Source of the DNA: Schoenoplectus triqueter
Taxonomy: Eukaryota; Streptophyta; Magnoliopsida; Poales; Cyperaceae
NCBI GenBank assembly: GCA_964058805.1
Contig: CAXKVV010000058.1
Location: 181,259-245,258 of the forward strand
Length of the DNA stretch: 64,000 nucleotides
Reading direction: 5' to 3'
The notes under the pieces are model-generated. The model worked only from the letters and a program-made list of their open reading frames with translations, had not been told where the DNA came from and made no database searches. Of the stretch, positions 24,131 to 36,100 are shown piece after piece. Positions within the stretch are counted from its first letter, which is position 1, and each line of letters starts with the position of its first letter. The position numbers and the translations under genes are program-made.

Positions 24131-24515
24131 AGTCTCATACATACATATTTCACTTGATTGTAACATTAGGAAGGAAAACAACATTACAAATGTTATTTAG
24201 TTTCTTAAGATTAAAAATTAGAGATCTCAATACTTAATTTCCCCCTCAATCATTATATACCACATATATAGGGTGATTTAGCAAATTTTTAAAATAAATG
24301 TGTTTCAATTTATTCATTTTTTGGAAGAAGTTTAAATTTTTATCTTATACACGATGCATATATTAGGGGGAGCAATCAATTTAGGGAGGAGTTAAATTGA
24401 AATAAATTCTTTATTCGCACCATTTTGCCCGATTTCCAAAAAGGGGGAGAAATTTTTGACTGAAATTCACATATCATATGTTATATCTATGTACACATGC
24501 ATATTTTATAAATCG

Positions 24516-24530
24516 ACAAAAGGGGGATAT
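24516..24530 (+). other. Polypurine tract of the copia-type element
   Basis: ACAAAAGGGGGATAT lies directly before the 3' LTR start TGTTGTAC. A second purine block, AAAAAGGGGGAGAAA, lies at 24438-24452. Confidence 0.8.
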
Positions 24531-25637
24531 TGTTGTACTAAACATCTTCTTTGATTTGTCGATTTGTAAAATAATCTTGAATTTTATAATTTATCTCATT
24601 TGAGTTTTGTGCAGAGATTAAAATACAAAATAAATTAGTGCACAAAAATCAAGACTAATGATGGGATACAATAGCTTGATCAAGATTGCATTAGGCCTAG
24701 GTTTAATAAGACTCAAACTGGGTTGAATTAGTTATGATAAATTAAGCTTAAATAACAAAGAAAAATATTTTTGCCCAGCAAATCATTATAATGGTTCAGT
24801 AACCGTTATAACGGTTCATCTCAATACTCAAAAATATTCTAAGATAGAAAAGCTCTCAAAGAGCCGGAGCGAATCATTGTGTAACAATTAAGTAACCGTT
24901 ATAACGGTTGATCAAATCATTATAACGATTCAGCTTAATCAGGTCCAAGGGCTATTCTTTTTAAGTCGTTATAACGATTCATGCTGAAAATAGTTGCTTA
25001 ATCTATTTCAGAAGATTTATTTTGAAAGTATCACCTCTCTCACTGATTAGTAACTGATCCATCTAGCTAAATCATATTTCCTTGAGAGCTTACTAGATGT
25101 ATACAAAGTGAGAGACATTAGCTCAAGAGATACAAACACTTAATTAGCCAAATTCTTATTTAAGCTCAGTCTATTTTCTATCTATTCTTCTTGTAAACTA
25201 TTTTGAGTTGTAGTGCTCACATATCTTGAGTGTGTTGTCACTCACTTTTTATTTTGAGTCTGTGATAACTCACCTTTTTAGTGTGTTGCCGCTATTATTA
25301 CTGATAGTCTTGGAAACCCATTTTTGTGTTAGAGACCAAGTTCTACAAGTATAAATTTATTTTTTAATATTTCAGTCCAACCTCAATTGTTAGAGGTTGG
25401 GAGTCCCGAGACGTAGGGATCGTAAGCCGAACTCTGTTACATCTTATGTTGTTGTTTGATCTTTTTTTTCTCATTCTTTGACTGCTATATTTTTGTGAGA
25501 ATTGAATTAAATTAAATTGTCTTTCGCTGACATTTTATTTGAACACTAAGCCTCAAATCAATTTATATATTTATATCTTAGGTTCTTTATAATCTTGTAT
25601 TATTCTAACATTTTATACCATTTTCCTGGGGCCATCA
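24531..25637 (+). mobile_element. 3' LTR of the SIRE-like element (about 1.1 kb)
   Basis: It starts TGTTGTAC right after the polypurine tract and ends GGGGCCATCA at 25637, matching the 5' LTR end. The U5-like part carries CCCGAGACGTAGGGATCGTAAGCC, a usual SIRE-type landmark. A cluster of palindromic GTTATAAC motifs occupies 24781-24979. Sequence conservation between the two LTRs is confined to the last 60-100 bases, implying an old or recombined element. Confidence 0.8.
24781..24979. promoter_or_regulatory. Five palindromic AACCGTTATAACGGTT-type motifs in the LTR
   Basis: Two are perfect 16-bp palindromes (24801-24816 and 24894-24909). Three are variants (24781-24796, 24915-24930, 24964-24979). 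Each perfect copy holds two inverted AACGG/AACCG cores, the type of core recognised by plant R2R3 and three-repeat MYB factors. They lie in the U3 part of the LTR, where promoter elements are expected. Regulation by MYB proteins is inference. Confidence 0.6.
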
Positions 25638-25639
25638 GA

Positions 25640-26560
25640 TTGATTTGATTTTTCTTTGATCAATTCATCATCTCATATTATCTGAATATTTTGTGGTGTA
25701 TTAAACAAGTTCTAAGTGTTTGGAATGTGTTCTAACAGCTGAGAGCACAAGTGAAGTTTATTTTGATTGTTGAAAATTTATAAATTCATCATCCTTAACC
25801 ACCATTTTGTCATCAGATGATTCTAGAGATTTCAAAAAGGTTCTATAGCTTCAAACACGTTCTTACCATATCCTTCTTGCCTTTTAGTCCTTACCGGATC
25901 CCAATTATGCCACTCGAGACCCATTTTACCTTCAAAACCCGATTTCAAGCCCATAGTCGTTCGTCTTCATTTCTTCATCATTTCTTGTGTGTTCAAAACT
26001 TAATTTGCATCTAATTGACTTCAGAAATTGATCTATAATATTTATTCAATCAATAAAATACTTCGGTATAGAGTTTGAGCAACTCGATTTTGGACCCGAT
26101 TTGTGAGTTCGTGGTCTCACTAATTTGAAATTTTTAAAATTCAACCAAGCTCTCAAACAATCTTTTGTGACCATGAAAAAAGTGTTTGAAGTGTCAATTT
26201 GATCAATTATGGTTCGGATTGCTTGATTTTATTTTTCGATTGGAAACTTCTTCTTCATTTTTCTCCCAAACCGCTTTACCATTTCATGAGTTTTTCGTCT
26301 CTTTATGTTTTTCTCTCCGTGCTCTTTCTAACGGTATATAATATATGAGTTTTTGTCGCACAGGACCATAAGCACCATTTTCAGATTTTGATGGCAAGGA
26401 AGAAAATCGGGATTACTGTAGCAACCGGGAGAATTTCAAATTTGGCCCCTCTCCATTTTGATTTTTTAATTAGAGCCTTTCATTTGCTGATTTTTCTTAT
26501 TTCCCTTTTACTTTTAAATTATTTCTCAAGGGTTCATTTTAAAAAATATCTAATTGCTTA
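25640..26560. other. Non-coding stretch
   Basis: The open frames at 25817-26014 and 26388-26627 have no recognisable domain and no splice or promoter support. Confidence 0.45.
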
Positions 26561-26570
26561 TATATATATA

Positions 26571-27006
26571 GTTTGTGAGAGAGAGATAGAGTACTGTGAA
26601 AACATTTGCATTTCAGCCAATATGTAATCAGACCTAAAATTATATTTTAAAATTTCAAAAATTTTAATTTATGATTTTCATTAAAAATTTTATATGAAAA
26701 CCTTATGGGATATAAAAATTTGGAATGTTTTGAGTTTTTTAAATCACTCATTTGAATTTGTGAAAAAATAACACAAATATTGAATATTTATTATTATTTT
26801 TAGAGCTGTTTTTTCAAAAATTCAAAAGAGTGGGTTAAACAACTCAAAACAGTCCAAATTGTTATATCCCACAAGATTTTCATATGAAAAATTTAATGAA
26901 AATCATAAGTTGAAAATTTTGAGATTTTAAAATAAAGTTTTTGATCCATTTGTATATCAGCTGAAATGCAAATATTTTTCACAATAGTCCATCTCTCTCT
27001 CTCTCT
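26571..27006. mobile_element. Foldback element I, arms about 200 bp
   Basis: The left arm (26580-26780) and the inverse of the right arm (26830-27006) share GTGAAAA-ATTTGCATTTCAGC, TTATGATTTTCATTAAA, ATATGAAAA-CTTRTGGGATATAA, TTTGGA-TGTTTTGAGTT and CACTC-TTTGAATTT. The centre is near 26800. A (TA)n/(GA)n run lies at the left outer end and (CT)n then (TA)n at the right. It is non-coding. Confidence 0.85.
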
Positions 27007-27026
27007 ATGAAATCACCGAATCCAGT

Positions 27027-27066
<40 letters not shown>

Positions 27067-27086
27067 ACTGGATTCAGTGATTTCAT
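27007..27086. repeat. Inverted repeat centred on a (TA)17-18 microsatellite
   Basis: TGAAATCACCGAATCCAGTCC (27008-27028) is the inverse, with one mismatch, of GGACTGGATTCAGTGATTTC beginning at 27065. An unbroken TA run lies between. It joins foldback elements I and II. Confidence 0.85.
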
Positions 27087-27465
27087 AAGTATTTTGATTC
27101 GAAATATTTATGGCTAAAATTTTAAACTTTTTTGCTTGAAATTTCAATTTAAATATCTCAAAAGATTATTCATATCATAATCTTGTAGATTATTAATTTT
27201 TATCAAATTTAAAGATAGTTCACTATGCTTAATAAATTTTGAAAGATGACTCTAAAAATAATTAAAAGTATTCATTTTTATAGGCCAAATTTTGCTCTCT
27301 TTCAAAAATTATTAAGAATAGTAAACTAAATTCAAATGTGGTGAAAATTAATAATTTACAAGATATGAATTTTTTATCTATTTAAATTAAAATTTCGAAC
27401 GCAGAATTTTAAAATTCAAGCCGTAAATAATTGGCCGAAGTGCTTATGGAATTACCATAGCAATA

Positions 27466-27485
<20 letters not shown>
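27065..27485. mobile_element. Foldback element II, arms about 200 bp
   Basis: The left arm 27080-27265 and the inverse of 27290-27470 share ATAAGTATTT/ATAAGCACTT, GAAATTT-AATTTAAATA, TCATATC-TAA/TTGTA, GATTATTAATTTT and CTTAATAA-TTTTGAAAGA. The centre is near 27275. The outer right end is (CT)n(TA)n at 27466-27500. It is non-coding. Confidence 0.8.
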
Positions 27486-27499
<14 letters not shown>

Positions 27500-27925
27500 G
27501 GAGACCATACGGTTCTTCATGAAACAAAAAGATGTTTTGTTTCACTTGTAAATTTCATAAATCGAAAGCTCGAAATATCAATTTAATTAGTCCATAATAA
27601 TATAGATATATAAAACAAGTCAAATATCAAAATTTACTATATTTTGAGGTTTGTAACTATTTTTTTGGACTTTTGAAAAATAATAATTTTCTAGGTCCAC
27701 ATATCATTTTTATTTTTATTATTTTTGGGGTATTTTTTAAAATCCAGAAAAAAATAGTAAGAAAGATTTAAATATAATCAAAATTAATATTCCATAAAAT
27801 TTAAATATGTAGCTTATGTTTGATGAATTAGATTGGGAATTTGAATTTCGATTTTGTGAGATTTGTTATGCTGAAGAAAAATGTCTCTTCCCTTCGCAAG
27901 CACTGTAAGATCTCTATATAAAAAA
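27486..27925. mobile_element. Probable foldback element III (diverged)
   Basis: It is bounded left by (TA)10 and right by CTCTATATAAA. The left part contains AAATTTCATAAATCGAAAGCTCGAAATA, and the inverse of the right part has AAATCTCACAAAATCGAAATTCAAATT followed by CAATCTAATT versus CAATTTAATT. The arms are weaker than in elements I and II, so this is a tentative third member. Confidence 0.45.
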
Positions 27926-27929
27926 ATTA

Positions 27930-28920
27930 TAAATTTGAGTGGATCATTTACACCAATATAACAAAGATAACTCCGTTACTGATTTTACTCACTATATTTC
28001 ACAAAATTCATATCCAAACTATAATTGTATTGCATTACGAAATGCTTCGTAGCATAACTGCTTTTATAATGACCATTCCATCTCTTACAAAATGAAATTA
28101 AAAATGAAATACTGTGCTGTTTTGGATTAGATACTCCGTTTTAAATCCTTGATCCGGATTCCGGAACTGGCGAAAAACAAACATACCACACATTTTGCCA
28201 TACAGATGCGCCGCGGGATACCCGAACCGTAACGCCCAGGTGCAAGCATGCAGTGCCTGACATCTTTAATTCAATGGAAGGAGGAGATAGGGAAATGGAA
28301 AGTACAGTTTTTATTATTATTAATTATTATTAAATTAATATTATTAAAAATAAGAGTTAGAACCGTAAAATTTCAAATATACGAATGATAGCACGTCACT
28401 GACAGTGATGCGGACAAAATACATCACTGTCAGTGGCGCATTTCATATAAATAAAAAGACACGCAGGACAACGAAGAGCAATGAAGCAAGAAAGCAGAGA
28501 AGCATGAGCAAGAGCAATGAAGCAAGCAAGCAGGCAGCGACCAAGCAATGCTCCAATAATGAAAACTGGTTCCAACTTCCAAGTCTAACACTGCAATGAT
28601 TTCATTTGCCTCTCCCCTGTGGTCAATCATGCCACATGCGTCTTGCAATCATACCTCTCTCTCTCTTTTGGAGTGATGGTCTGATGGATGATGGATCACA
28701 TCTCTCTCTCCTTTCTCATCCTGTTAGTTTGTCAGACGGGCTTTGTTATTGTTACTTTTTTATCTCCATTTCCAGCTAGAGCGGGAGGGAATGTTTCTGG
28801 AGTAGAATATTGCTTAGAAGTAAAGATAGCATCTTCATCTTGGGGCGGTCGCATGCATAATCATGCTACCAATTCCATGCATAATCATGCCCGTAATGAT
28901 TCAACTCAAGAGAATGAGTA
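27930..28920. other. Non-coding stretch with a short perfect hairpin
   Basis: CACTGACAGTGATG at 28397-28410 is inverted perfectly at 28422-28435 with an 11-nt loop. The open frames at 28430-28648 and 28688-28921 show no domain; the second begins with a hydrophobic stretch like a signal peptide but lies in simple AAGCA- and CATGCATAATCATG-repeated sequence, so I do not call it. Confidence 0.45.
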
Positions 28921-28929
28921 GTATCGTAA

Positions 28930-29470
28930 AAAAAACCCGAACAGATCAAATTTGACCCGTAAAATTCGTCTTCACAAACCGATCCGTGCTCAAATCCGGT
29001 CTAATTCAAGTCCGAAAAAACCCATGAATCTATAATGAGTTGCGGTCAAAAAATAAAAAAATCCGTCTAAAACCTGACCCGTCCAAATCGTCCAAACCCG
29101 ACCCATCATTTTATTTGAATTTCTACTCGATTTTTTGAGTCGTAAAAAATCAATTTTTTTTTGTCAAGAATATTAATAGTTACATATTTTTAATAATTAT
29201 TTTTTGATTTTCGGAATTTTTGAGAATTTTTTTAAATTTTTTGAGTTACTTTTGAATTTTGGAAAAAAATGACCCGCTCGAGCTGTTGGACCCGTCTCGA
29301 CTCGTCTCTTGGACCAAACCTGACCTGCCACATCAACCCGTCTGATCCATGGTTCTAGAACGAATCACGGCCGCACCATCTCAAATACTACCCGTACTAA
29401 CCCGTCGTTCCGACCTAATCCGTCAACCCATTCTAACCCGTCCCCGACCCGAACTGTTTTTAAAACACTA
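28930..29470. repeat. CCCGTC/ACCCG-rich repeat element (diverged)
   Basis: Many short CCCGA/CCCGT motifs lie on both sides of an AT-rich core (29110-29270). This is the same design as the better-preserved element at 29882-30192. The ends were not located precisely. Confidence 0.5.
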
Positions 29471-29499
29471 AAACGAGGATAATAGAAAAGCTAGAGCTA

Positions 29500-29880
29500 T
29501 CTAACCGGGTACCGGTACAGCGCTACAACTAAGGCCATGTTTGGCCACAAGGTGGGAATGAAAATGAATATAGTATTTAAATTGATTTTTACTATTTATA
29601 CGAGAAATAAAATATTGAGTCAAACTCAATTTTTTTTCCAACTTTTTTCTCAAGTGCTGAACGGGCCCTAACAGTGTTGCATGTTTGAATGATTGGTGTA
29701 ACCTACCTAAGTACACAATAATGGCTTCCAAGAATTGACCAATGGTGATAACTAAAGATTCACTTTATTGGTTCTTGATTTTATTTGTTTACTGTACTAA
29801 CACAGCAACATTTAACTTGATTTTTTTGATGAAAACTTTTTAACTTTGTATTGAAGCTAGGACAAAAAGAAAGGAAAATA
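29500..29880. other. Non-coding stretch
   Basis: It includes a GGCCATGTTTGG/GAACGGGCCCTAAC pair near 29532 and 29660, which looks like the ends of another small MITE (about 140 bp); no target duplication is clear. Confidence 0.35.
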
Positions 29881-29881
29881 G

Positions 29882-30192
29882 TCTAGAGGTGGCAAAATTC
29901 GACCCGACCCGACAAACCCGTCCGACTCGTCCGGACCTGAACCCGATCCGACCCGATTTTTTAGGAATTTTTAAGAAAGTCAAACTAACCCAATCCGATC
30001 CGAACCCGACCCGACCCAATATCAAATGACCTTCAATCCAATCGAAATCTATCAACGATCTGAAAAAACACAACATGTAAATTGACCCGACCCGACCCGA
30101 CCCGACCCAATTTCTTCTAAAAAATCAAATTGAACCGACCCACCCGACCTGAACCCGAACCCGACCCGACCCGCCCGATTACCACCTCTAGA
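29882..30192. mobile_element. MITE with CTAGAGGTGG termini and (GACCC)n subterminal repeats
   Basis: TCTAGAGGTGG at 29882 and CCACCTCTAGA ending at 30192 are exact inverses. Flanks AAAATAGT and AAAATACC agree in 6 of 8 bases, compatible with a decayed 8-bp hAT-type duplication. The interior has GACCC repeats near both ends around an AT-richer core and no coding potential. Confidence 0.75.
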
Positions 30193-30199
30193 AAATACC

Positions 30200-31840
30200 C
30201 GGTCACGGACCACACAATGTTGATTTTTTAACCAATAGAAGTATATTACATCGTTCTTATTAATTATTTAAGAATTATGTTTGGCGAAAAGACAAACATA
30301 TGCATGCATTTTCCAGAATGCGTTCGAGACTAAAAAAAAATAATAATGGACCCGGGCTTAAGATAAATAAATGAACCTGGATAGCTATTTCAAAGACCAA
30401 AAGTAAATGATGGAAAAAAATAGGTTGCAAAGGAAAAAAATAAAGATTTTTACTTGTTCAATTAAAATTTAATCCAAAAACTAAATTTTCATAAAATATG
30501 AAGATAAACTTCAAATAAATTGCAATGCCTGCTACCATATGAATTTTTATAGCCGCCTAGCCAGTAGCTGTATGACCATATATAGGTTGATAAGTTTTGG
30601 AAAGAGAATAATTAACTAACAAAATTTATATCTTTTATTGAAAAATAATAGTTGTCTGTCTTAAATTTATTTTCACGAGCTTATTGATATTTTGATATAA
30701 ATTTTTTTCAGAAGCAACAATCCTGCATTGGCCCTACCAATTATGGGGGGGGGGGGGGGTGTAATGACATCAGGTGAGCATGCATCTTCCATAAATCTTA
30801 ATCATCAGATGTAAGAGAATATTTTTCTGTGCTACAATGAATAATTTTGTGATATAAAATTAGTAACACAGAACATATAATATTGTTCCTCAATATACAA
30901 TTAAGGAATATGTCCCAAGCCTTTCTCTTTCACCAGACCACATTTATTCTTTCTCAGGTGAACACAAATCCCTGCAAATATACTGGTGACCCACAAGCAC
31001 TACATGTCACATGGTTATGTCAGGTGGATAAAGAATTGATCCTTATTTACCAGTTCTAAGAATAAAATAATTTAAAGATTTCAGAAATATATTGACGTTA
31101 TCCGTATAAAGGTCTCCCGGTTCCAACAAAAGAGGTCGAACATATCCCTAATTTATTCCGATTTGTAATTATTGCGTCTTAGAACTGAAGTTCTCTTGCA
31201 TTTTGGATTTTTTGAACTTTTCATGGAATGAAGAAAAGATGAGAAACTTTATCCTTCAAACAAAGGGCATTCATACGACAATGACATTCATTGCTAGCTT
31301 GACTTCTCGTTTCCATCTTTAATCCGAACAAAATCTACGACAAATCCGCATGCTTATTGCGTAATCATGAAAAACCTAATGATCATTATGGTAAAATTCA
31401 TATCATCTCCATTCAATTTTAGAATGGAGATATTCTCATAAATTCGCAATCCTTACCCCTGAGATCCTTAATCCAATATACCCAAAAAAAAAAAATCAAA
31501 GAACGCCTAAGACTCGGGACAATATCAATAGACATCTTTACATCTAAGATTTTTTTTTTTCATACAGTTGCGACTATAGATTCCTCTCATAAGTTCCCTC
31601 GATGGAGGTCAGAGACGGAACAAAAAATGATTAGTAGAACAAAAAAAAAAAATGTCCGGATAAAAGAAAATTTCTTTTTCATTATACTAAAAAAGATAAA
31701 ATTTATTTTTTAGTGAATCAGGAGTGCTCGGAGCTGATTGACACCAGCCTTACTGGCAAAACAATTCTTCTTTTCTAAAATTCTTCTGGTTCATGTCACC
31801 GTAGTCTCTTTTTTTAGTGGAAATTGAGAGCAAGCAAATT
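30200..31840. other. Non-coding stretch
   Basis: No gene is supported. A G15-16 run occurs at about 30746-30760 and several poly-A runs at 31480-31640. Confidence 0.5.
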
Positions 31841-31846
31841 CTGTAG

Positions 31847-32439
31847 TAGGGTTGCAAACGGATCGGATACAAACGGATAATGTTTTTATTGTATGTATAT
31901 CCGTTATAATTTTTTGGACACGAATACGGATCGGATATTCAACGGATACATATATAAATACGAATATATTTCGGATATTAAGTAAAAATATGATATATAT
32001 CATTAAAAAATAATTGCATATTATTTTTGATATAATTATTAATTATAAAAGTTAAATATTAATTATCATTATATAAGTAGTTCAAATATATAAATGAATT
32101 ATCAAAAAACATAATACATTAGCACAAATTATATATAAAATTAGTTAGATTTGTAATGTATGCAAAAAATATAATTAAAAACACATACTGAGATTTTTTT
32201 CGGATATGTATTCAAATAAAATCGTATCGGATACCTTCGGATAATGTCGGATATTGACGGATAATAGTTAAACAGACGGTTACGGATAGAAAATAACCAA
32301 ACTGTATCTATATCCGTTAAAATTTTTCAAATACGGTTACGGATTTCTTCGGATATGAATACAAATCGGATAATTTTTGTCATTTTTCAAATCGGATCAC
32401 GGATAAAATCGAATATTTTACTATCCGTTTGCAACCCTA
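31847..32439. mobile_element. MITE with TAGGGTTGCAAACGGAT termini
   Basis: The 17-bp left terminus at 31847 is the exact inverse of the right end at 32423-32439. Multiple CGGATA motifs lie near both ends and an AT-rich core between (31980-32180). The TAGGGTTG start resembles hAT-type MITEs. The flanks do not show a convincing 8-bp duplication. It is non-coding. Confidence 0.8.
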
Positions 32440-32449
32440 AATGATAGTA

Positions 32450-33165
32450 ACAGAGTGAATTCATTGTTTGTAGGCAAAAGTCAAAACAAAAAAGTACATG
32501 CTTTTCCAGATCGAAACCTACCAAGTACCAACATGCCGTGAACAGAAGAACATAGAGATAAATGAATCAGCCGTTCAGTAAACAATGTGGTGTTGTTTTT
32601 TTAACAGAGAGAAAAGTACCTCACTAAATCATTATTATCTACAAGTTTGAACTAGCTTGGAATTGGACCTGTACCAGCCAATCTCAGAAAATCTCGGCCC
32701 AATATTCAATTTGAGGTTTTGGTGTTACTATTTTATCAGATACCATCTCTTAGTCTCCTATATTCTATGTACATGAATGATGGGCTGAATCATATATAGG
32801 GATCAAATATGACAACAATCCGTGACATTAGAATTTACTGTCTTCTAATTTAAACAATTTGTATAGTTAATATGACAAGGGTGAAGTCCCGAGTTTGAAT
32901 TGCATAGTTGCCTCCAGAAAATCACTGTACTAATGGTCTATAAGGCATTCAAACGGCCTTCTTTTGAATTGGTGCGTCTGTTACATTTGAGCCACAATTC
33001 AAAACAAAAATACAAGGTCAAGAGAAAATTCTCATGTCCAATGGGCTCTGTCTAAGGAAATTACAATCATACAGAGGAAGCTTATATACGTACTGACAAG
33101 ACGACCAGTCATGAGACCTTTATTCCAAATTCTTCAAGACCGACCGGTTAAAAACTGAGGAAAAT
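32450..33165. other. Intergenic DNA 3' of the formate-tetrahydrofolate ligase pseudogene
   Basis: No reading frame or element is recognised. Confidence 0.5.
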
Positions 33166-33168
33166 AAT

Positions 33169-36100
33169 TTAAGAGAGACCAATAACTTTCCCTGTGGCAA
33201 TATCAACATCTATATCAAAAAATCAAGGTCGGGTGGGGAGGCCCGGCATGGTGCTCATTGTCCCGACAAGCGGGTAAATGAAACCTGCCCCAATACTGGC
33301 TCGAACATCCCTTATTGGTATGGTGAATCCAGCAGGTGCACCTTTCAGAGAGGGAATGTGGGAGAAAGTACTGGGTCTTGGCCATGCATATTGGTAGACC
33401 CGAGAAACCCTGCTTCTCAGCCTTCACAAAAAAAACAAAAACAAAAAAACCAAGAGAACATCCCTGAACTTCACGCAAAGGAAAAAGAATAATATGTTGT
33501 CATCAAACTATTCATGTCAGATTGGAGTATGATTGGCTGGATTGTCACAAAAGCAATTTACTTCCACAAAAACAAGCATTTTTGTTGCAAATAGAACCAC
33601 TTGGTATCTTTTCAAAATTCAAAAGTCCAGCTCGGTGTTCAATGAGCAAAGGTTAGATTCCTACATACCTGTTCAGAGTATTCAACGCCAGCAGCACCAT
33701 ACGACTTGGCTATTGACTCAATCTTATTTTTAATACTGATATCGAGAGGGTACAAAAATTTTAATATCTGCGATTGGCTCTCACATGCTTTGTGCACAGC
33801 AATCCCAAGGTCCACCTGAAAAAGATACCAAAATTAATAATAACAAACTCAAACATGTATCATAAAGAAAATATGATACATATGATATGTTGCTCCAATA
33901 TTATTGTTTATGCTGTTCAAAGTGTACCAATTTACACCAAATCCCACTTTCAGATGAACCCCAATAAAGAAGTCCAATCAAAATGATCAACAAAAAGTTT
34001 TAAGTCAATTCACATATATTTCTTGTAGTCCTGTAGTATAATGCTAATACCATCATGACATGATGTTAGCACCAATAACTTCCATCCTTGTATTGGCAAC
34101 TCGACCGTCAGGCCCACAACTAAGAAAACAGAACCAATAACTTGAACCAACAATAAACAAACAAAATGAATGACAATTATCAACTCATAATGAGAAGGCC
34201 TTGAAAAAAATGTAATTAGGTAGGAAGAAGTTTAAAAAAAAATACTAACCGCTCCTTTTCCACCATGAGCATGATGGGTACAGACGACAACATCAAAGGA
34301 CCCGGCTCTGAGTGCGCATCCCTTACCACATGCATCTCAGCATCAGAATCTGTCGCAAACTTATTAATTGCTACCACAACATTCACTCATACCCCTTTGT
34401 ATTCTCTATATGCTTCACAAGGTTCACACACCCAGCCTCAACAAGTGCCACACTCTCTTCCAAATATGCCTTATCCAAAGGCATTCCAGCCACCACATCA
34501 GGGCCACCACCATGCATCTTAAGGGCCCTAATGGTTGCCACAATAACTGCACACAGTGGTACCAGTCCACTGTACCGGCACTTAATATTCATGAACTTCT
34601 CAGTACCAATATCTGCTCCGAAACCTGCTTCAGTCACTACAAACCAATTTTTACCGACTAACTTAAGGGCAATTTTGTCCGCAACAATTGATGAATTACC
34701 ATGTGCAATGTTTGCAAATGGGCCAGCATGAACCAACACTGGAGTTCCCTCAAGGGTTTGCATTAGAGTTGGATTAATTGCATCCTTCATCAAAACTGTC
34801 AAGGCACCACCTACACCAAGATCATCAGCGGTTATTGGTTCACCAGATTTACTATTACCGATTACCATATTTCCAAGTCTTTCCCTCATGTCAGCTAAGG
34901 AGGTGGTCAGTGCCAACACAGCCATAATCTCACAGGCAACTGAGATGTCAAATCTCATCTCTCTCTACTCCCTCATGTCAACTGATGGACTCAAGACAGT
35001 GTCCAACTGAGCAAATTTTTTTTATTTCATCAGGTGTTAGCTCATCTGGGTTTGTTTTTGAAATGCCAAGCTTCTTTAGCCACCGAAGCATAACATCAGC
35101 AAATGTTCTTTTGCCTTGTTTGTTTGGTGGGCATAATCTATTAAAAAATAAATTTACCTATCAGATGACATCATTTTCTCACCGGCATAATCTATTAACA
35201 ATTTGACCTCACATAATAAAAGCATTTTCTATAAAACAACTAAGATTCATATCTTAAGGCTGGGAGCAAGTATGTGGCTATTCTGCCATGTAGACCTGTC
35301 AGTGGCATAGAAATTATGCCATTTTTATATTAGCTTCATTTCAGTTTTAATATATATTCATAGATAAAGAAAAAGATCCCTGGTAGCAATGAAAAATAGG
35401 AAAAATCATGTTATCAATTATTTCTTTCGCATATACAACAACTTGATCAGGTTTCATTTCTAGCCTACCCCAATTTATTTGAGATTAAAGGCTTTGTTGT
35501 TGTTGTTGTTGTTGTTACATATACAACAATTTGTTGGTTTGCCAAGGAAAAAAATATTAAGGTCCCACAATTCATCAACTAGCAGAGATACCTGTTGAAA
35601 AGGGCCTTGTCGGACTGAGAGGTCTCATGAAAAATGCGGGTGTCAATGGCCGCTGCCAGGAGATTATTTGCAGCAGTGATGGCATGTATGTCTCCTGTCA
35701 GGTGGAGGTTAAACTCATCCATCAGTATAACCTGGCTGTACACACCTCCTGCTGCTCCACCTTTTATGCCGAATGTGGGGCCCTGTGATGGCTGACGGAG
35801 GCAAGTAAAAACCTGTATATAAGGGAACAGGTAAAATGTACTTAGTGTGGCCTACTGATAGATAGGGTTCTACAAGAATCATTTTGAGTAATAATTTGTC
35901 CAACCCAGTACTGTAGTAACAAAAATACTATAATTCAAGCATAATTCCAAAATAATTCTCTTCTTTACAATTCAAAAAATATAAAAAAAACTGATATAGT
36001 GATATTTGCAGAAAATAAAAGAAATTGTGAATTCAATGAAAAATATGAGCACAATTTGCATACTTGTAAAACTTGCTAAGTCGGGAAACTATGAGTCTTA

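Noticed and set aside
28688..28921. 77-codon frame with a hydrophobic N-terminus like a signal peptide
   Set aside because: It lies in short repeated sequence (CATGCATAATCATG), has no cysteine pattern or homology I know, and no TATA box.
34265..34731. Plus-strand frames of 85-139 codons
   Set aside because: They are antisense to exon 4 of the formate-tetrahydrofolate ligase pseudogene, whose protein similarity is decisive.
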